Shown here piece by piece: positions 1-8,666 of a DNA stretch of 49,855 nt. The notes under the pieces are model-generated. The model was not told where the DNA came from, did no database searches, and saw only the letters and a program-made list of their open reading frames with translations. Made by a program: the position numbers and the translations under genes. Numbering within the stretch: the first letter of the stretch is position 1; each line of letters opens with the position of its first letter. Source of the DNA: Lentimicrobium sp. (GTDB lineage Bacteria; Bacteroidota; Bacteroidia; Bacteroidales; Lentimicrobiaceae); NCBI GenBank assembly GCA_023957275.1, contig JAMLHF010000032.1, forward strand, positions 1 through 49,855. The letters are read 5' to 3'.

Positions 1-1
1 T

Positions 2-1918
2 CTGTCGATGAATGCAGGTTTGCCGCGCATGGCAGGCCGCAGTTATTTCAACGCTGCCATGATTGAGAAAGCGGCAGGGAACACAGAAAGCTTTATCACG
101 AATCTGCAAAACGCCGTTGACTGGTATATGAAAGCCGGCGCCCGCCTGGCAGCCGCCAGGGCATACACGGTAATCGGCCAGACCATGATGCAGGATAATT
201 TTCAGGAAGCGCTGAACAACTTCATGGCCTCTCTCGCGCTGAGGAAATCAGAGAATGACAGTCTGGGCATCACCAACAACCTTGTTAACATAGGCGGAAT
301 GCATTACCAGATGGGGAATTATACCGAAGCAAATCACTACTTCTACCAGGCACTCACATTTGCCGACCGCATCGGGAGCACCAATCTGAAAGCTTATGCA
401 TTGCTCAACCTCAGCAACATTCATAATAAACTGAAGAATTTTGATGTTTCTCATGATTACCTCAAACAGGTACTGAATATCCACAGGAAAACCGGAAACA
501 GAAGAAGCGAGGCCAATGCCCTGATGGCCATCGGCAATACATACTTTGAGCAGGGCAATATGCAGGAAGCCGGAAAACATTACAACGAGGCGTTGATATT
601 GATCAAAACACTTAATGACAGCGAGCGCGGGCATATTCAGGCATACAATAACCTGGGGCTGGTAGCCAGCCGCAACGGGGATACGCTGAGTGCGATCAGC
701 TTTTTCAATCAGGCCCTGGCCTTGTCAAAAAAAACCAACGACAAGCAGGGATTGAGCATTGCCCTGTCGAACCTGGGTCCCCTCATGAAAAAGGAGAATA
801 AGAAATCATCCCTTGCCCAAATACGTGAAAGCCTTGATGAGGCGAAAGCACTGAAGTTACGCAAACTGATTCTGAGCAATTACGGAAGTCTGAGGGACTA
901 CTACGGGGAAGCCGGAGATTATAAAAGTGCTTATGAATATGCAATGAAGTACGAAGCATTGAATGATTCCATCTACAATGAAGACAACGCCAATACCATC
1001 ATCGGCCTGCAGAAAAAATACGAAACTGCCGAAAAAGAAAAGGAACTGGCTGTGGTAAAAAAGGAGAAGCTGGAGCAGGAGCTTGAACTGAACAAAGCCA
1101 ATACCATGAAGTACGGGATGCTGATTGTATCGGGGCTTTTGTTATTGCTGCTCGGCACCCTTTACAGCCGTTACCTTATCAAGCGCAGAACCCAGTTGCA
1201 GCTGGCAGCCATCAACGAAAAATTAAACCTGCTGAACACTACCAAGGATAAACTGTTTTCCATTGTTTCTCACGACCTGAAAAACTCCATGTCAGGTTTT
1301 TCGGGCATTGTAAATACCCTCAACAGGCAATACGACAATTTTTCGCCCGAAGAAGTCAGGTACTATTTAGGGGAAGTATCTTCGGCTGCCGGAGCGATGA
1401 AAGTGCTGCTGCGGAATTTACTCGACTGGTCACGTTCGCAACAGAATCTGATTAAAGTCTGCCTGTCTGAATTTGACGTGAGGCGGGTTATAGCCGATTG
1501 TGAGGCCCTCGTTCAGCAACAGCTCGGGCGCAAGAACCTTCAGCTTGCGGTAGAATGCCCCGAAACTCTTATTGTTACCACTGATGCCAGCATCGTGACT
1601 ACCGTTTTGAGAAACCTGCTGGTGAATGCTGTAAAATACAGCTTTGAAAATGGAACGGTAACCATAAAAGCGGCAAAAGTGAACGGTATGCTCAGGATTG
1701 ACGTGGGTGATGAAGGCGTAGGAATGGAAGCTGATGAAGCGGAAACGCTGATGCAGCCGGGCGCATTTGTTAAGAGTAAACCGGGAGTTGAAGGCGAAAA
1801 AGGGGCCGGTCTCGGGCTGATGCTTAGCCGTGAATTACTTGAAAAACTGCCGGGACACCTGCTTGTCAGCAGTCAGAAAATGAAAGGAAGTACATTCACC
1901 ATAATGATTCAACTGTAA
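2..1918 (+). CDS. TPR-containing sensor histidine kinase (5' partial)
   Basis: The frame is open to the window edge, so the true start lies outside; the first internal ATG is at 8. Residues are numbered from that ATG. About 300 residues of tetratricopeptide-type helical repeats come first, then a charged coiled coil (about 335-365), one membrane segment (about 367-390), a HisKA-type dimerisation helix with SHDLKN (phospho-His H422), and an HATPase domain with N-box N540, G1 box DVGDEGVGM (from D565) and G2 GAGLGLML (about 599-606). This is the usual Bacteroidota layout of a periplasmic TPR sensor joined by one helix to a cytoplasmic kinase. It probably phosphorylates the response regulator 46 nt downstream. 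The signal is unknown. Kinase identity is certain; the periplasmic placement of the TPRs is inferred because the N-terminal signal is not in view. Confidence 0.93.
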   Translation: MSMNAGLPRMAGRSYFNAAMIEKAAGNTESFITNLQNAVDWYMKAGARLAAARAYTVIGQTMMQDNFQEALNNFMASLALRKSENDSLGITNNLVNIGGMHYQMGNYTEANHYFYQALTFADRIGSTNLKAYALLNLSNIHNKLKNFDVSHDYLKQVLNIHRKTGNRRSEANALMAIGNTYFEQGNMQEAGKHYNEALILIKTLNDSERGHIQAYNNLGLVASRNGDTLSAISFFNQALALSKKTNDKQGLSIALSNLGPLMKKENKKSSLAQIRESLDEAKALKLRKLILSNYGSLRDYYGEAGDYKSAYEYAMKYEALNDSIYNEDNANTIIGLQKKYETAEKEKELAVVKKEKLEQELELNKANTMKYGMLIVSGLLLLLLGTLYSRYLIKRRTQLQLAAINEKLNLLNTTKDKLFSIVSHDLKNSMSGFSGIVNTLNRQYDNFSPEEVRYYLGEVSSAAGAMKVLLRNLLDWSRSQQNLIKVCLSEFDVRRVIADCEALVQQQLGRKNLQLAVECPETLIVTTDASIVTTVLRNLLVNAVKYSFENGTVTIKAAKVNGMLRIDVGDEGVGMEADEAETLMQPGAFVKSKPGVEGEKGAGLGLMLSRELLEKLPGHLLVSSQKMKGSTFTIMIQL

Positions 1919-1964
1919 AATAGAAGCTGTATGGCTTCGGTTTAACTAACTATAAAGGCCACCC

Positions 1965-2615
1965 ATGAATATAAAAGTTGCCATTGTTGATGACCACCGC
2001 ATTGTAAGAGACGGCCTGAAGGCAATTCTCAGGGGAATGAACGGTTATGAGATTGTGTATGAGGCCGCTGATGGCGCCCGGTTGAAATCTATCCCGCAGA
2101 ATATTGCACCCGACCTGGTTTTACTCGATATCGGGCTTCCCGATGTTTCGGGTCTCGATCTGATTGAATTTATCAAGCAACAGCTGGGCAGCAGAATTCT
2201 GGTGCTGACGGCAGAAATGGATGAAGAGATTATCTGTACCTCACTGGAGCGGGGAGCGGATGGTTTTATGAACAAAGACGCGTCGGGCGATGAGCTTCTC
2301 CGCGCCATGGATGCAGTAGTTCAGGGAGAACCATACTTTGGACAGAACCTGTCATCGGTGATTTACCGCAGCTATAAACGGAAAATCAATGAGCTGAAAA
2401 ATATCTATGGAATGCCGGCCCTTACCGATCGCGAAAGAGAGATTATCCAGGCGCTGGGCGACGGCCTCAGCTTCAAGGAAATCGGGGCCAGGCTTTTCAT
2501 CAGCCCGAGAACCGTGGAAAATCACAAAACCAACATCCTTGAAAAACTCGGACTGAAAAACACCATTGAACTTGTCAAATACGCCATCAGGCACAAAATT
2601 ATCCTGCTTGAATAA
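1965..2615 (+). CDS. LuxR/NarL-family response regulator
   Basis: A 216-residue two-domain regulator. The receiver domain (1-120) has the acidic pair D9/D10, phosphoacceptor D55 in LVLLDIGLPD, T82 and K104. The C-terminal LuxR-type helix-turn-helix (about 150-213) begins LTDREREIIQALGDG and contains the recognition-helix pattern ISPRTVENHK. It follows the sensor kinase in the same direction with a 46-nt gap, so the two form a two-component pair. Phosphorylation at D55 is expected to promote dimerisation and DNA binding. Targets cannot be read from this window. Confidence 0.96.
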   Translation: MNIKVAIVDDHRIVRDGLKAILRGMNGYEIVYEAADGARLKSIPQNIAPDLVLLDIGLPDVSGLDLIEFIKQQLGSRILVLTAEMDEEIICTSLERGADGFMNKDASGDELLRAMDAVVQGEPYFGQNLSSVIYRSYKRKINELKNIYGMPALTDREREIIQALGDGLSFKEIGARLFISPRTVENHKTNILEKLGLKNTIELVKYAIRHKIILLE

Positions 2616-2651
2616 AAAAAGCCAGGCGCTCCTGTCCGGAATGCATGGCTT
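2613..2651 (-). terminator. Rho-independent terminator of the minus-strand lipoprotein gene
   Basis: Arms AAGCCA (2619-2624) and TGGCTT (2646-2651) pair. Read on the minus strand the hairpin is followed by seven T residues (complement of 2614-2620). It sits between two convergent genes. The stem is short with a long loop, so strength is uncertain. Confidence 0.5.
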
Positions 2652-2674
2652 CATAAACGGATTTCCCGTAAATC

Positions 2675-3181
2675 CTAGTTCAGTCCCAGCCGCTCGGCTT
2701 CAGCCGGCTCCTGCTTTTTAAGGAGCTCATATTGCGCATATTGGGTAATAATGTTGAATGAGGCAATCAGGGCAGCCAGCCCGGGATCTGATTTTGCATA
2801 ATGAATACGGGCATCGTTCTGAGTCCTGCCCCAACCCGGATTCTTCGATATGCCAATCATTTTAGAACCCAGCTGGGCCGAGGCCGATTTCTGATCGCTT
2901 TCGGGCATCTCTGCCCGCATGGCTCCCAGCGGCAACAACCTGGAAATCACCGACGCTTTCAGCGTTTCAACTTTTTCTTTTAATGCGGCATCCGGTTCGG
3001 GCTTTTCGCCAACCAGTCCGTCAAGTTCTGTAATGCAATCATTATAAATGGCGTACACTGCTTCCGCCCATTCAAGTGAGTTTAGCTTTTTCATCTTTTT
3101 CTCCTGATTTTTGTTGGTTTGACCATTGTTGCAGCCGGCAAAAAATACCATCAGGGCTACTGTAATGATTAATTGTTTCAT
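2675..3181 (-). CDS. Small putative lipoprotein of unknown function
   Basis: A 168-residue protein with a type II signal peptide: hydrophobic ITVALMVFFA then lipobox FAGC with C17 as the predicted lipidated residue. After a Q/N/K-rich linker the mature part (about 33-168) looks helical, with alternating charged and hydrophobic residues and a motif NPGWGRTQNDARIHYAKSDP near the middle. No family was recognised. It is convergent with the response regulator and has its own upstream -7-like box, so it is probably monocistronic. Expected location is the periplasmic face of the inner or outer membrane. Confidence 0.75.
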   Translation of the reverse strand: MKQLIITVALMVFFAGCNNGQTNKNQEKKMKKLNSLEWAEAVYAIYNDCITELDGLVGEKPEPDAALKEKVETLKASVISRLLPLGAMRAEMPESDQKSASAQLGSKMIGISKNPGWGRTQNDARIHYAKSDPGLAALIASFNIITQYAQYELLKKQEPAEAERLGLN

Positions 3182-3216
3182 AACGCGTGGTTTTGGGGGT
3201 GAATTAATCTGATAAG

Positions 3217-3224
3217 CAAACCTA
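3217..3224 (-). promoter_or_regulatory. Bacteroidetes -7 box (TAGGTTTG) for the 2675-3181 gene
   Basis: The minus strand reads TAGGTTTG, matching TAnnTTTG, about 36 nt before the start codon. No clear -33 TTTG was found at the usual distance. Confidence 0.4.
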
Positions 3225-3465
3225 CAACCTTAAAATACACGTGTTGATGGGTGATTCTCCCTATAAACCATAAGGAAAATCTTTCATTTTAACATGATCA
3301 CGGACGAATCTGATGAAAACAATTATAATTTAGCATGCAGGTTCTTGCGTCTGAAAGCTATTGTTAACGCATAACCAGCATGTATACATTTGTTTACCTG
3401 TCATTTACCTTATTATAATAGTAAGAAATGCCTGGTCAACAGTCATCCGGCATAAAAACATATGA

Positions 3466-4971
3466 ATGATGAAAAACAGTCTTTTAATCCTGATTATAGT
3501 CATGCTCTGTGCAACAGGCAATGTTATGGGGCAGTGGGAACCTCAAACGGTAATCAATCAGCGCGCCATCAGCAATCAATTCGTTTCGGATGCCGACGGA
3601 AACCTCGATCCTGCCGACGTGATGCAGCTGAACCGCATTTTACAGGAAACTGAGCAGGCAACAGGTGTGCAGTTTGCCATTGTGATCGTGAACGAAATAA
3701 GTGAAAAATGGGATATCATGAGTTTCGGGGTTGAGTTGTTCAATCATTGGGGGCTGGGACAACGCGAAAAAAACAACGGGCTGATGCTGCTGATTGTGAT
3801 GAACACCCGCGAATGGCGCTTTTTCAGCGGATATGGCGTAGAGGGCCAGTTGCCCGATGCTTTGCTCATCAGGCTGGGCAACAACCATATAGTGCCGGCG
3901 TTCAGGGATAATCAGTATGGCAAAGGCCTTACAGAGGTAAGTGAAAAAATCAGGAAAATCCTGATTGACAGGGACAAAGAGGCCGCAGTTGCCTACCATA
4001 TGAAGTATGAACCCTGGTGGGATACCTTTCAACTGACACTGTGGCTGGTCTGGCTTGCGATAATGGGAATTGCCCTGTATTCGGATCAGAGGAAAAAGAA
4101 AAAGAAGCCCAAAGCGCCTGAAACGAAGAGCGTGTTTAAAACGGAGTTGAATGCAGCGGGAGTGATGGTGCTTGCACCTGACAAACCGGCAAAAACCGTG
4201 GTTTGGGGACACGACAGGCTGACCCGCTTTGTTTCGCTCTATTTTATGGCCGGCATTGTACCCGGAATGGCATCCTATTATGATGAAGTATTCAGCAACC
4301 CGGTGGGCAATGCATTTATCGGAATGTACATTTACCTGCTGCTGCTTTCGGTGATCGTGCAGTACAAAATCAACAAAAATGCGAACCAGGTGTCGGCCGA
4401 TGGCCCTTCACGTTTCCTGAACCTCAGCGGGGCCAACAATGCAATGATTCTCAGAATTTTACTATTTCCGATGGCTTTTCTGCCCTATTATTTTCTCTAT
4501 AAAAAGCGTTTGAACCGGTTAAAAGACCAGGCAATAGATTGCGGGCAGTGCAGCCTGAAAGCCCGCCCCCTGCAGCGTGAGGTATATCCTGAATACCTTT
4601 CTCCCGCCGAGCTTGTTGAGATAAAGGAAAAGAGCCGCGACACCCGGCTTTACCAATGTGATGAAGGACACATCACCAAAATCCTTTTTGAAGGCAAACT
4701 TGCTCCGGCCTTCAGGATGTGTCAGAAGTGCAAAACGCTTACCATGGTCAAAACCGGGGAGGAAACCCTGGTATCTGCAACATACACCTCACAGGGCAAC
4801 GGCCGGCGCGAGTTTACCTGCAGGCACTGCGGGGCGAAGATGCTTGTTCCGTTTGTTATTCCCGTTAAGCAGCGAAGCAGCCCTGGGTCAGGGTCCGGCT
4901 CTGGAGGATCGCGCGGGGGCTCATGGGGCGGAGGCCGCACGGGCGGAGGCGGCGCTGGAGGCCGGTGGTAA
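3466..4971 (+). CDS. TPM-domain (YgcG-like) membrane protein with zinc-finger-like Cys pairs and Gly-rich tail
   Basis: A 501-residue protein with an N-terminal signal peptide (ends near MGQ, residue 23). A TPM domain follows (about 35-170): FVSDADGNLDPADVMQLNRI, then GVQFAIVIVNEI, NNGLMLLIVMNTREWRFFSGYGVEG and a C-terminal helix. A first membrane helix lies near 185-205, with two or more further hydrophobic segments (about 255-305 and 325-345). The soluble tail has Cys pairs CGQC, C(DEGH), CQKC and CRHC that could bind zinc. The protein ends in a long Gly/Ser/Arg tract and Trp, as many TPM proteins do. TPM domains are linked to membrane-protein quality control and, in a few cases, phosphatase activity; the role here is unknown. 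Two adjacent ATGs (3466, 3469) are both usable. Confidence 0.88.
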   Translation: MMKNSLLILIIVMLCATGNVMGQWEPQTVINQRAISNQFVSDADGNLDPADVMQLNRILQETEQATGVQFAIVIVNEISEKWDIMSFGVELFNHWGLGQREKNNGLMLLIVMNTREWRFFSGYGVEGQLPDALLIRLGNNHIVPAFRDNQYGKGLTEVSEKIRKILIDRDKEAAVAYHMKYEPWWDTFQLTLWLVWLAIMGIALYSDQRKKKKKPKAPETKSVFKTELNAAGVMVLAPDKPAKTVVWGHDRLTRFVSLYFMAGIVPGMASYYDEVFSNPVGNAFIGMYIYLLLLSVIVQYKINKNANQVSADGPSRFLNLSGANNAMILRILLFPMAFLPYYFLYKKRLNRLKDQAIDCGQCSLKARPLQREVYPEYLSPAELVEIKEKSRDTRLYQCDEGHITKILFEGKLAPAFRMCQKCKTLTMVKTGEETLVSATYTSQGNGRREFTCRHCGAKMLVPFVIPVKQRSSPGSGSGSGGSRGGSWGGGRTGGGGAGGRW

Positions 4972-5405
4972 TTAATTGCCGGCGCCATTACCCATATATT
5001 CCATATTCCAGGATACATTTCAAGAAAGCTTGCCCCTTGACTGCAGGCATTTTCATAAATTACAACCTGCCATTCCTTCCAGCCAACTGTAAGATTCCAA
5101 AACCCGGGCAACAAGCTTCTACCCCGGCATTAAGGTCATCCATGCCACCCGGCAGTCCGCCATCACCAGGGCAAAGCCCTCACAAAATCCGTCAGCACCC
5201 ACCCTGTCAGATGGTTTGATCCCATTTGCTTAAAGCTTAACGGCGGTAGTTTTCGTTATTTCCCCTATATGAAATGGGGGTTTTAACTCATATACCAGAC
5301 CAACTCACGGCGGTAATTTAGCATCACTGATCCATCCTCTGTATGCCTCCCCTGCTTCTCACCCAAATAGTTTAACCGGTCAATGTTCAATCAAAAACAG
5401 ATATT
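4972..5405. other. Intergenic region, no gene supported
   Basis: About 430 bp between the TPM gene and the small ORF at 5406. It holds several short open frames with no coding character. A short CCCC/GGGG dyad with an AT-rich loop lies near 5264-5281. No promoter box of the TAnnTTTG type or strong terminator was found. Confidence 0.5.
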
Positions 5406-5558
5406 ATGAACCAGATTTATCAGATTCTTCACTCAATCAGGCGGGTTTTGAGCCTGCCCTCCATGATCTTCGGCACAGCCAGAAGTGTAAAACGTGATGC
5501 CGGAATGGTTTCAAAAGCCTTCAAAAAGAAGGAAAAAAATCCATCGGAAAACAAATAA
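5406..5558 (+). CDS. Possible small basic protein, 50 residues
   Basis: An ATG-to-TAA frame encoding MNQIYQILHSIRRVLSLPS and continuing to a Lys-rich end (AFKKKEKNPSENK). The first half could form an amphipathic or membrane-associated helix and the tail is strongly basic. It ends 25 nt before the preferred start (5584) of the next gene and overlaps the implausible Lys/Arg-rich extension of that longer frame, which suggests the short frame is the real one there. No family was recognised. It could be a leader or partner of the downstream protein. Support is frame, position and composition only. Confidence 0.45.
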   Translation: MNQIYQILHSIRRVLSLPSMIFGTARSVKRDAGMVSKAFKKKEKNPSENK

Positions 5559-5583
5559 TTGGTCAACAGTTAAAAAAGCAGCA

Positions 5584-6909
5584 ATGGAAGATTTCAGAAA
5601 AGTAATTCAGGAAGCCTCAGGCTATCTGCGCAAAGCGGAGAACAACATGTTTAGCGGTAAAAATCAGGAGGCTGTAGAGCTTCTGATCAGCGCAGATGAG
5701 TATACCGAAAAGGCTGCGCAACAGAATCCCGAAGATTATCAGGTAAAATCGCTCAGGCAGAAGATTGAAAAAATCCGCAAGGATCTTGAGCGTAAAGGTA
5801 TTTCAACCCGTCCGGGAAGTGGAAACGGGCTGCCTTTTGAGGTGGAAGCTCAGCTGGGACACATCCGCGAAAGTGTACTCACTAAAAATCTGGAAAGGGC
5901 CAAAAGAGAGCTGGATCTTTTTCATACAAAATTTGCCGGCTCCTATACCAACATCCCGCAGTTACATGAACTTCAGGCTGCGATTGCGGGTCTTGAAAAA
6001 GAAGCGGAAGCAGATGCAGCCCTAAAATCGGCAGCAAACCAGTCCCGCGCCGAAGTACTGCAGCAGAACGAGGCCCTTTGCCGGAAGTGGGAAGACGAAT
6101 TCAGAAGCATTCCTTACTTTAACGGTACAGCCCGCAATGTACCGGGCCTGCTTCTGGAAAAACAGTATTACCAGAAGGCCAGGGAAACTGTGGAGCGTTA
6201 TTCGACCGAAGTATTTCAGGCTGAAAAATCAATTACCCTTGAGAGTCTTGCCCGCGATGTATCGCAGCGCATCCACGATTTTGAGGCCAATATGGCTGAG
6301 ACACTGGCTGAGATGGCCGGAGAAATTACCGAATCCATTGAGGAGAGCATAGATATGCTGAATCATGACACTGCCTGGCTCCATCAGCCGGAGCTGAAGC
6401 CGCACTTTACGGGCAGGCGCGAACTGGAGTCTTTTGAAGCGCGCATCGATGAAATTGCCCGGCTCTTTGATAAGCAGGACCCGCCATTTGAAAAACTAAA
6501 GCATACCTACGCCCGGCTTCAGAGCATGAATGATGAGCGCAAAACTGCACGCAGCAAACGCATTCACTTAAGGCCGGCCGTTCTCGATGGCCCGGATGCC
6601 GCAGACGCAGTGAAAGCTGCAGAATCAGCGCTTCAGCAAAACCAACCCGGAATCAAAATTCTGAAGGCTGCGGTTGTAAAACCCTGGGAGAACAAGCATT
6701 CCGAAAACTGGCTCGACAATACGAGAACACAATGGGTGGTAAGAAAATACCAGGAAACCGTGGCTGAACTTGCCGCGCAGTTTGATGACGGTTCCTGCCG
6801 CCTATATTGCATGAATGTTGAACGCGACATAAATGCTGACGGATCATTTGGCAAAATTACCAGCCATGTGATGTACGATGAGGTGATCGCTTACGAAAAC
6901 ATCTCCTGA
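5584..6909 (+). CDS. Helical coiled-coil protein of unknown function
   Basis: The frame opens at 5494, but its first 30 residues look non-genuine and overlap the 50-residue ORF, so MEDFRKVIQEASGYLRKAEN at 5584 is chosen (441 residues). There is no signal peptide. Residues 1-80 resemble paired TPR/MIT-like helices with many K, E and Q. Further long charged helices run to about 330. The last 90 residues look like a mixed alpha/beta domain (VVKPWENKHSENWLDN, then VRKYQETVAELAAQF and YCMNVERDINADGSFG). It is probably cytoplasmic. No family was recognised. Coding character and length are convincing; function is not assignable. Confidence 0.8.
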   Translation: MEDFRKVIQEASGYLRKAENNMFSGKNQEAVELLISADEYTEKAAQQNPEDYQVKSLRQKIEKIRKDLERKGISTRPGSGNGLPFEVEAQLGHIRESVLTKNLERAKRELDLFHTKFAGSYTNIPQLHELQAAIAGLEKEAEADAALKSAANQSRAEVLQQNEALCRKWEDEFRSIPYFNGTARNVPGLLLEKQYYQKARETVERYSTEVFQAEKSITLESLARDVSQRIHDFEANMAETLAEMAGEITESIEESIDMLNHDTAWLHQPELKPHFTGRRELESFEARIDEIARLFDKQDPPFEKLKHTYARLQSMNDERKTARSKRIHLRPAVLDGPDAADAVKAAESALQQNQPGIKILKAAVVKPWENKHSENWLDNTRTQWVVRKYQETVAELAAQFDDGSCRLYCMNVERDINADGSFGKITSHVMYDEVIAYENIS

Positions 6910-7214
6910 CCTTGTACTATAGCAGCAACCGTCAGGGCAGCATTTTACAAATCGCTGAGACGGAATTTATTCAGGTACTTCAAAAAACGGATAACAATAG
7001 CCTTTCCCGTGGTTGGTGCCCTGCCTGTTGCTGCTGCTTTTCTGGTATTCCGGCACCAACCCGGGACGGGCATTGCCAATAAAGCGGACGTATAATTTTT
7101 CGTGCAGCCGCGGCAAACTCAGATTATTAAAATGCACGGATAAAGCTTTCTCAAAAACATCACACAGATTGACAAAAAAACAGCAACCAATTAACCAAAC
7201 AAAAAGTAGCAGCA
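6910..7214. other. Intergenic region with an imperfect inverted repeat
   Basis: About 305 bp. Arms 6921-6938 and 7018-7035 are inverted copies matching at 16 of 18 positions, separated by 79 nt. The rest is an AT-rich leader to the exported gene at 7215. No clear TAnnTTTG box was found. Confidence 0.55.
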
Positions 7215-8642
7215 ATGAAAAAATTAAGAACCGCTTTTGTACTGGCCGTTTCAATTGCACTGGCCATTCCTGTTTCGGCACAAACCGGAAACCTGAAAGA
7301 TGTAAGGAAAAACGTGCCCGCAACAAAAAAATTAACCGAGGTTCAGAAAGACACGCCCGCGACAGGCAAGTCGTCTGAAACAAAAACCGGAAGTACAGCA
7401 ACCCCTCAGCCCGGAGGCAAAAAGGTCTTATTTGTTTCGAATGTTTCGGGCAGCAACAGAAACGATGGCAGCAAATCTGCCCCCTTTAAAAACATCGATA
7501 AAGCAATCAATGTGGCACAGCCTGGCACTGAAATATGGATAGCAGGCGGGGTGTATATGGGTACGCTGAATGTTGGCTTTATAGAAAGTGACAAGCCTGT
7601 TAAGCTTTATGGCAGTTTTGATGAAGAATTTGGGGTACAGAACCTTGCCCTTCATCCCACCGTAATTCAGCCTGACAACGAGAGCGCGCGGTCAACGCGC
7701 AAAGCGGTACTTAAATTTACCAGGGATGTAGCGGGAACTGTTATCGATCATATTGTTTTCGACGGAGGAGAGCGCAATGCCTACCATCCGACAGATGGAA
7801 TAGTTGATGGCATTGAAGGTGGCCGGCTGATGCCGCCAACGGAAAAGCCGAAGGATAAAAACCCGACGGTAGGGGAGCCCCTGTTGCAGTTTGTAAGTGC
7901 CACCACCGGCGGTGATGTAACCATCCAGAACTGTGTATTTACCAATGGAGCCAGTTTTGCCCTTCAGGCCGGCCATCGCAGCGGAAAGTTTACAGTAAGG
8001 AACAATGTGTTTGCAGGAAACAAAATGGCGGCTGTCGAAATTTACGGAACCTGCGCCAGCACCGGCGGGCCCAACACCATGTCGAACTGCGGCGAAGTTG
8101 AAATCGCCAACAATACCATTCTTTTTACCTGGAGCCGTCTTGCCGACTTTCTTGACATGGGCTACGGGATCAGAATTATGACCAGGTGTTCTTACAACAT
8201 ACACCACAACATTGTCGGCGCTTCCATCCTGGCCGGAGTCGATCATACCCGCTTTAACAAGGATGAGTGGATCAAGGTTGACAACAACATCTTTTTTGTA
8301 AACAAGGACAAAGATTTTCATTACAGCCCGGCCAGTAATACCCGCCTGAGGATAGATGCATCCGACTTCGGCGATCTGGAGATTGCCAGTGTTGAAGGCA
8401 ACAAAAATGAGATTCCGGAAGGGCTGAAAGTAAACAAGGCCTACCTCGAAGGTTACCTGAATGCACGGTACAGCGAACAGACCGATTTCGACCGCAACTC
8501 TCCCGCCAACCAGTGGCGTGCAGCCCTGGGCATGAATATGCAGGGAACCATGAAATCAAGTGTTACCATGTTTGCCAATAAGTATCCATGGCGCGATGCC
8601 ATAAGCTTATTCGGAAATGTAAGCGGGTATGGCGCCCAGTAA
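7215..8642 (+). CDS. Secreted right-handed beta-helix protein
   Basis: A 475-residue protein with a Sec signal peptide (MKKLRTAFVLAVSIALAIPVSAQ, cut near A22). A low-complexity Lys/Thr linker (24-65) follows. The main domain opens with VLFVSNVSGSNRNDGSKSAP, FKNIDKAINVAQPGTEIWIAGGVY, the typical entry to DUF1565/parallel beta-helix proteins. Later repeats have the form VTIQNCVF, FTVRNNVFAGN, VEIANNTILF and YNIHHNIVG, one turn each. Such folds in secreted Bacteroidota proteins often bind or cleave polysaccharides, but no catalytic signature was recognised. It is first of several closely spaced exported genes, 24 nt before the next. Confidence 0.87.
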   Translation: MKKLRTAFVLAVSIALAIPVSAQTGNLKDVRKNVPATKKLTEVQKDTPATGKSSETKTGSTATPQPGGKKVLFVSNVSGSNRNDGSKSAPFKNIDKAINVAQPGTEIWIAGGVYMGTLNVGFIESDKPVKLYGSFDEEFGVQNLALHPTVIQPDNESARSTRKAVLKFTRDVAGTVIDHIVFDGGERNAYHPTDGIVDGIEGGRLMPPTEKPKDKNPTVGEPLLQFVSATTGGDVTIQNCVFTNGASFALQAGHRSGKFTVRNNVFAGNKMAAVEIYGTCASTGGPNTMSNCGEVEIANNTILFTWSRLADFLDMGYGIRIMTRCSYNIHHNIVGASILAGVDHTRFNKDEWIKVDNNIFFVNKDKDFHYSPASNTRLRIDASDFGDLEIASVEGNKNEIPEGLKVNKAYLEGYLNARYSEQTDFDRNSPANQWRAALGMNMQGTMKSSVTMFANKYPWRDAISLFGNVSGYGAQ

Positions 8643-8666
8643 TTTCACACGTAAAAAATTAAAGTC

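Noticed and set aside
5494-5583. N-terminal extension of the 5584 gene
   Set aside because: A Lys/Arg/Trp-rich stretch unlike the rest of the protein that overlaps the 50-residue ORF; ATG 5584 fits better.
6967-7401. 144-residue minus-strand frame across the 7215 start
   Set aside because: Cys/Phe/Arg-rich shadow composition, and it overlaps the signal peptide of the exported protein.
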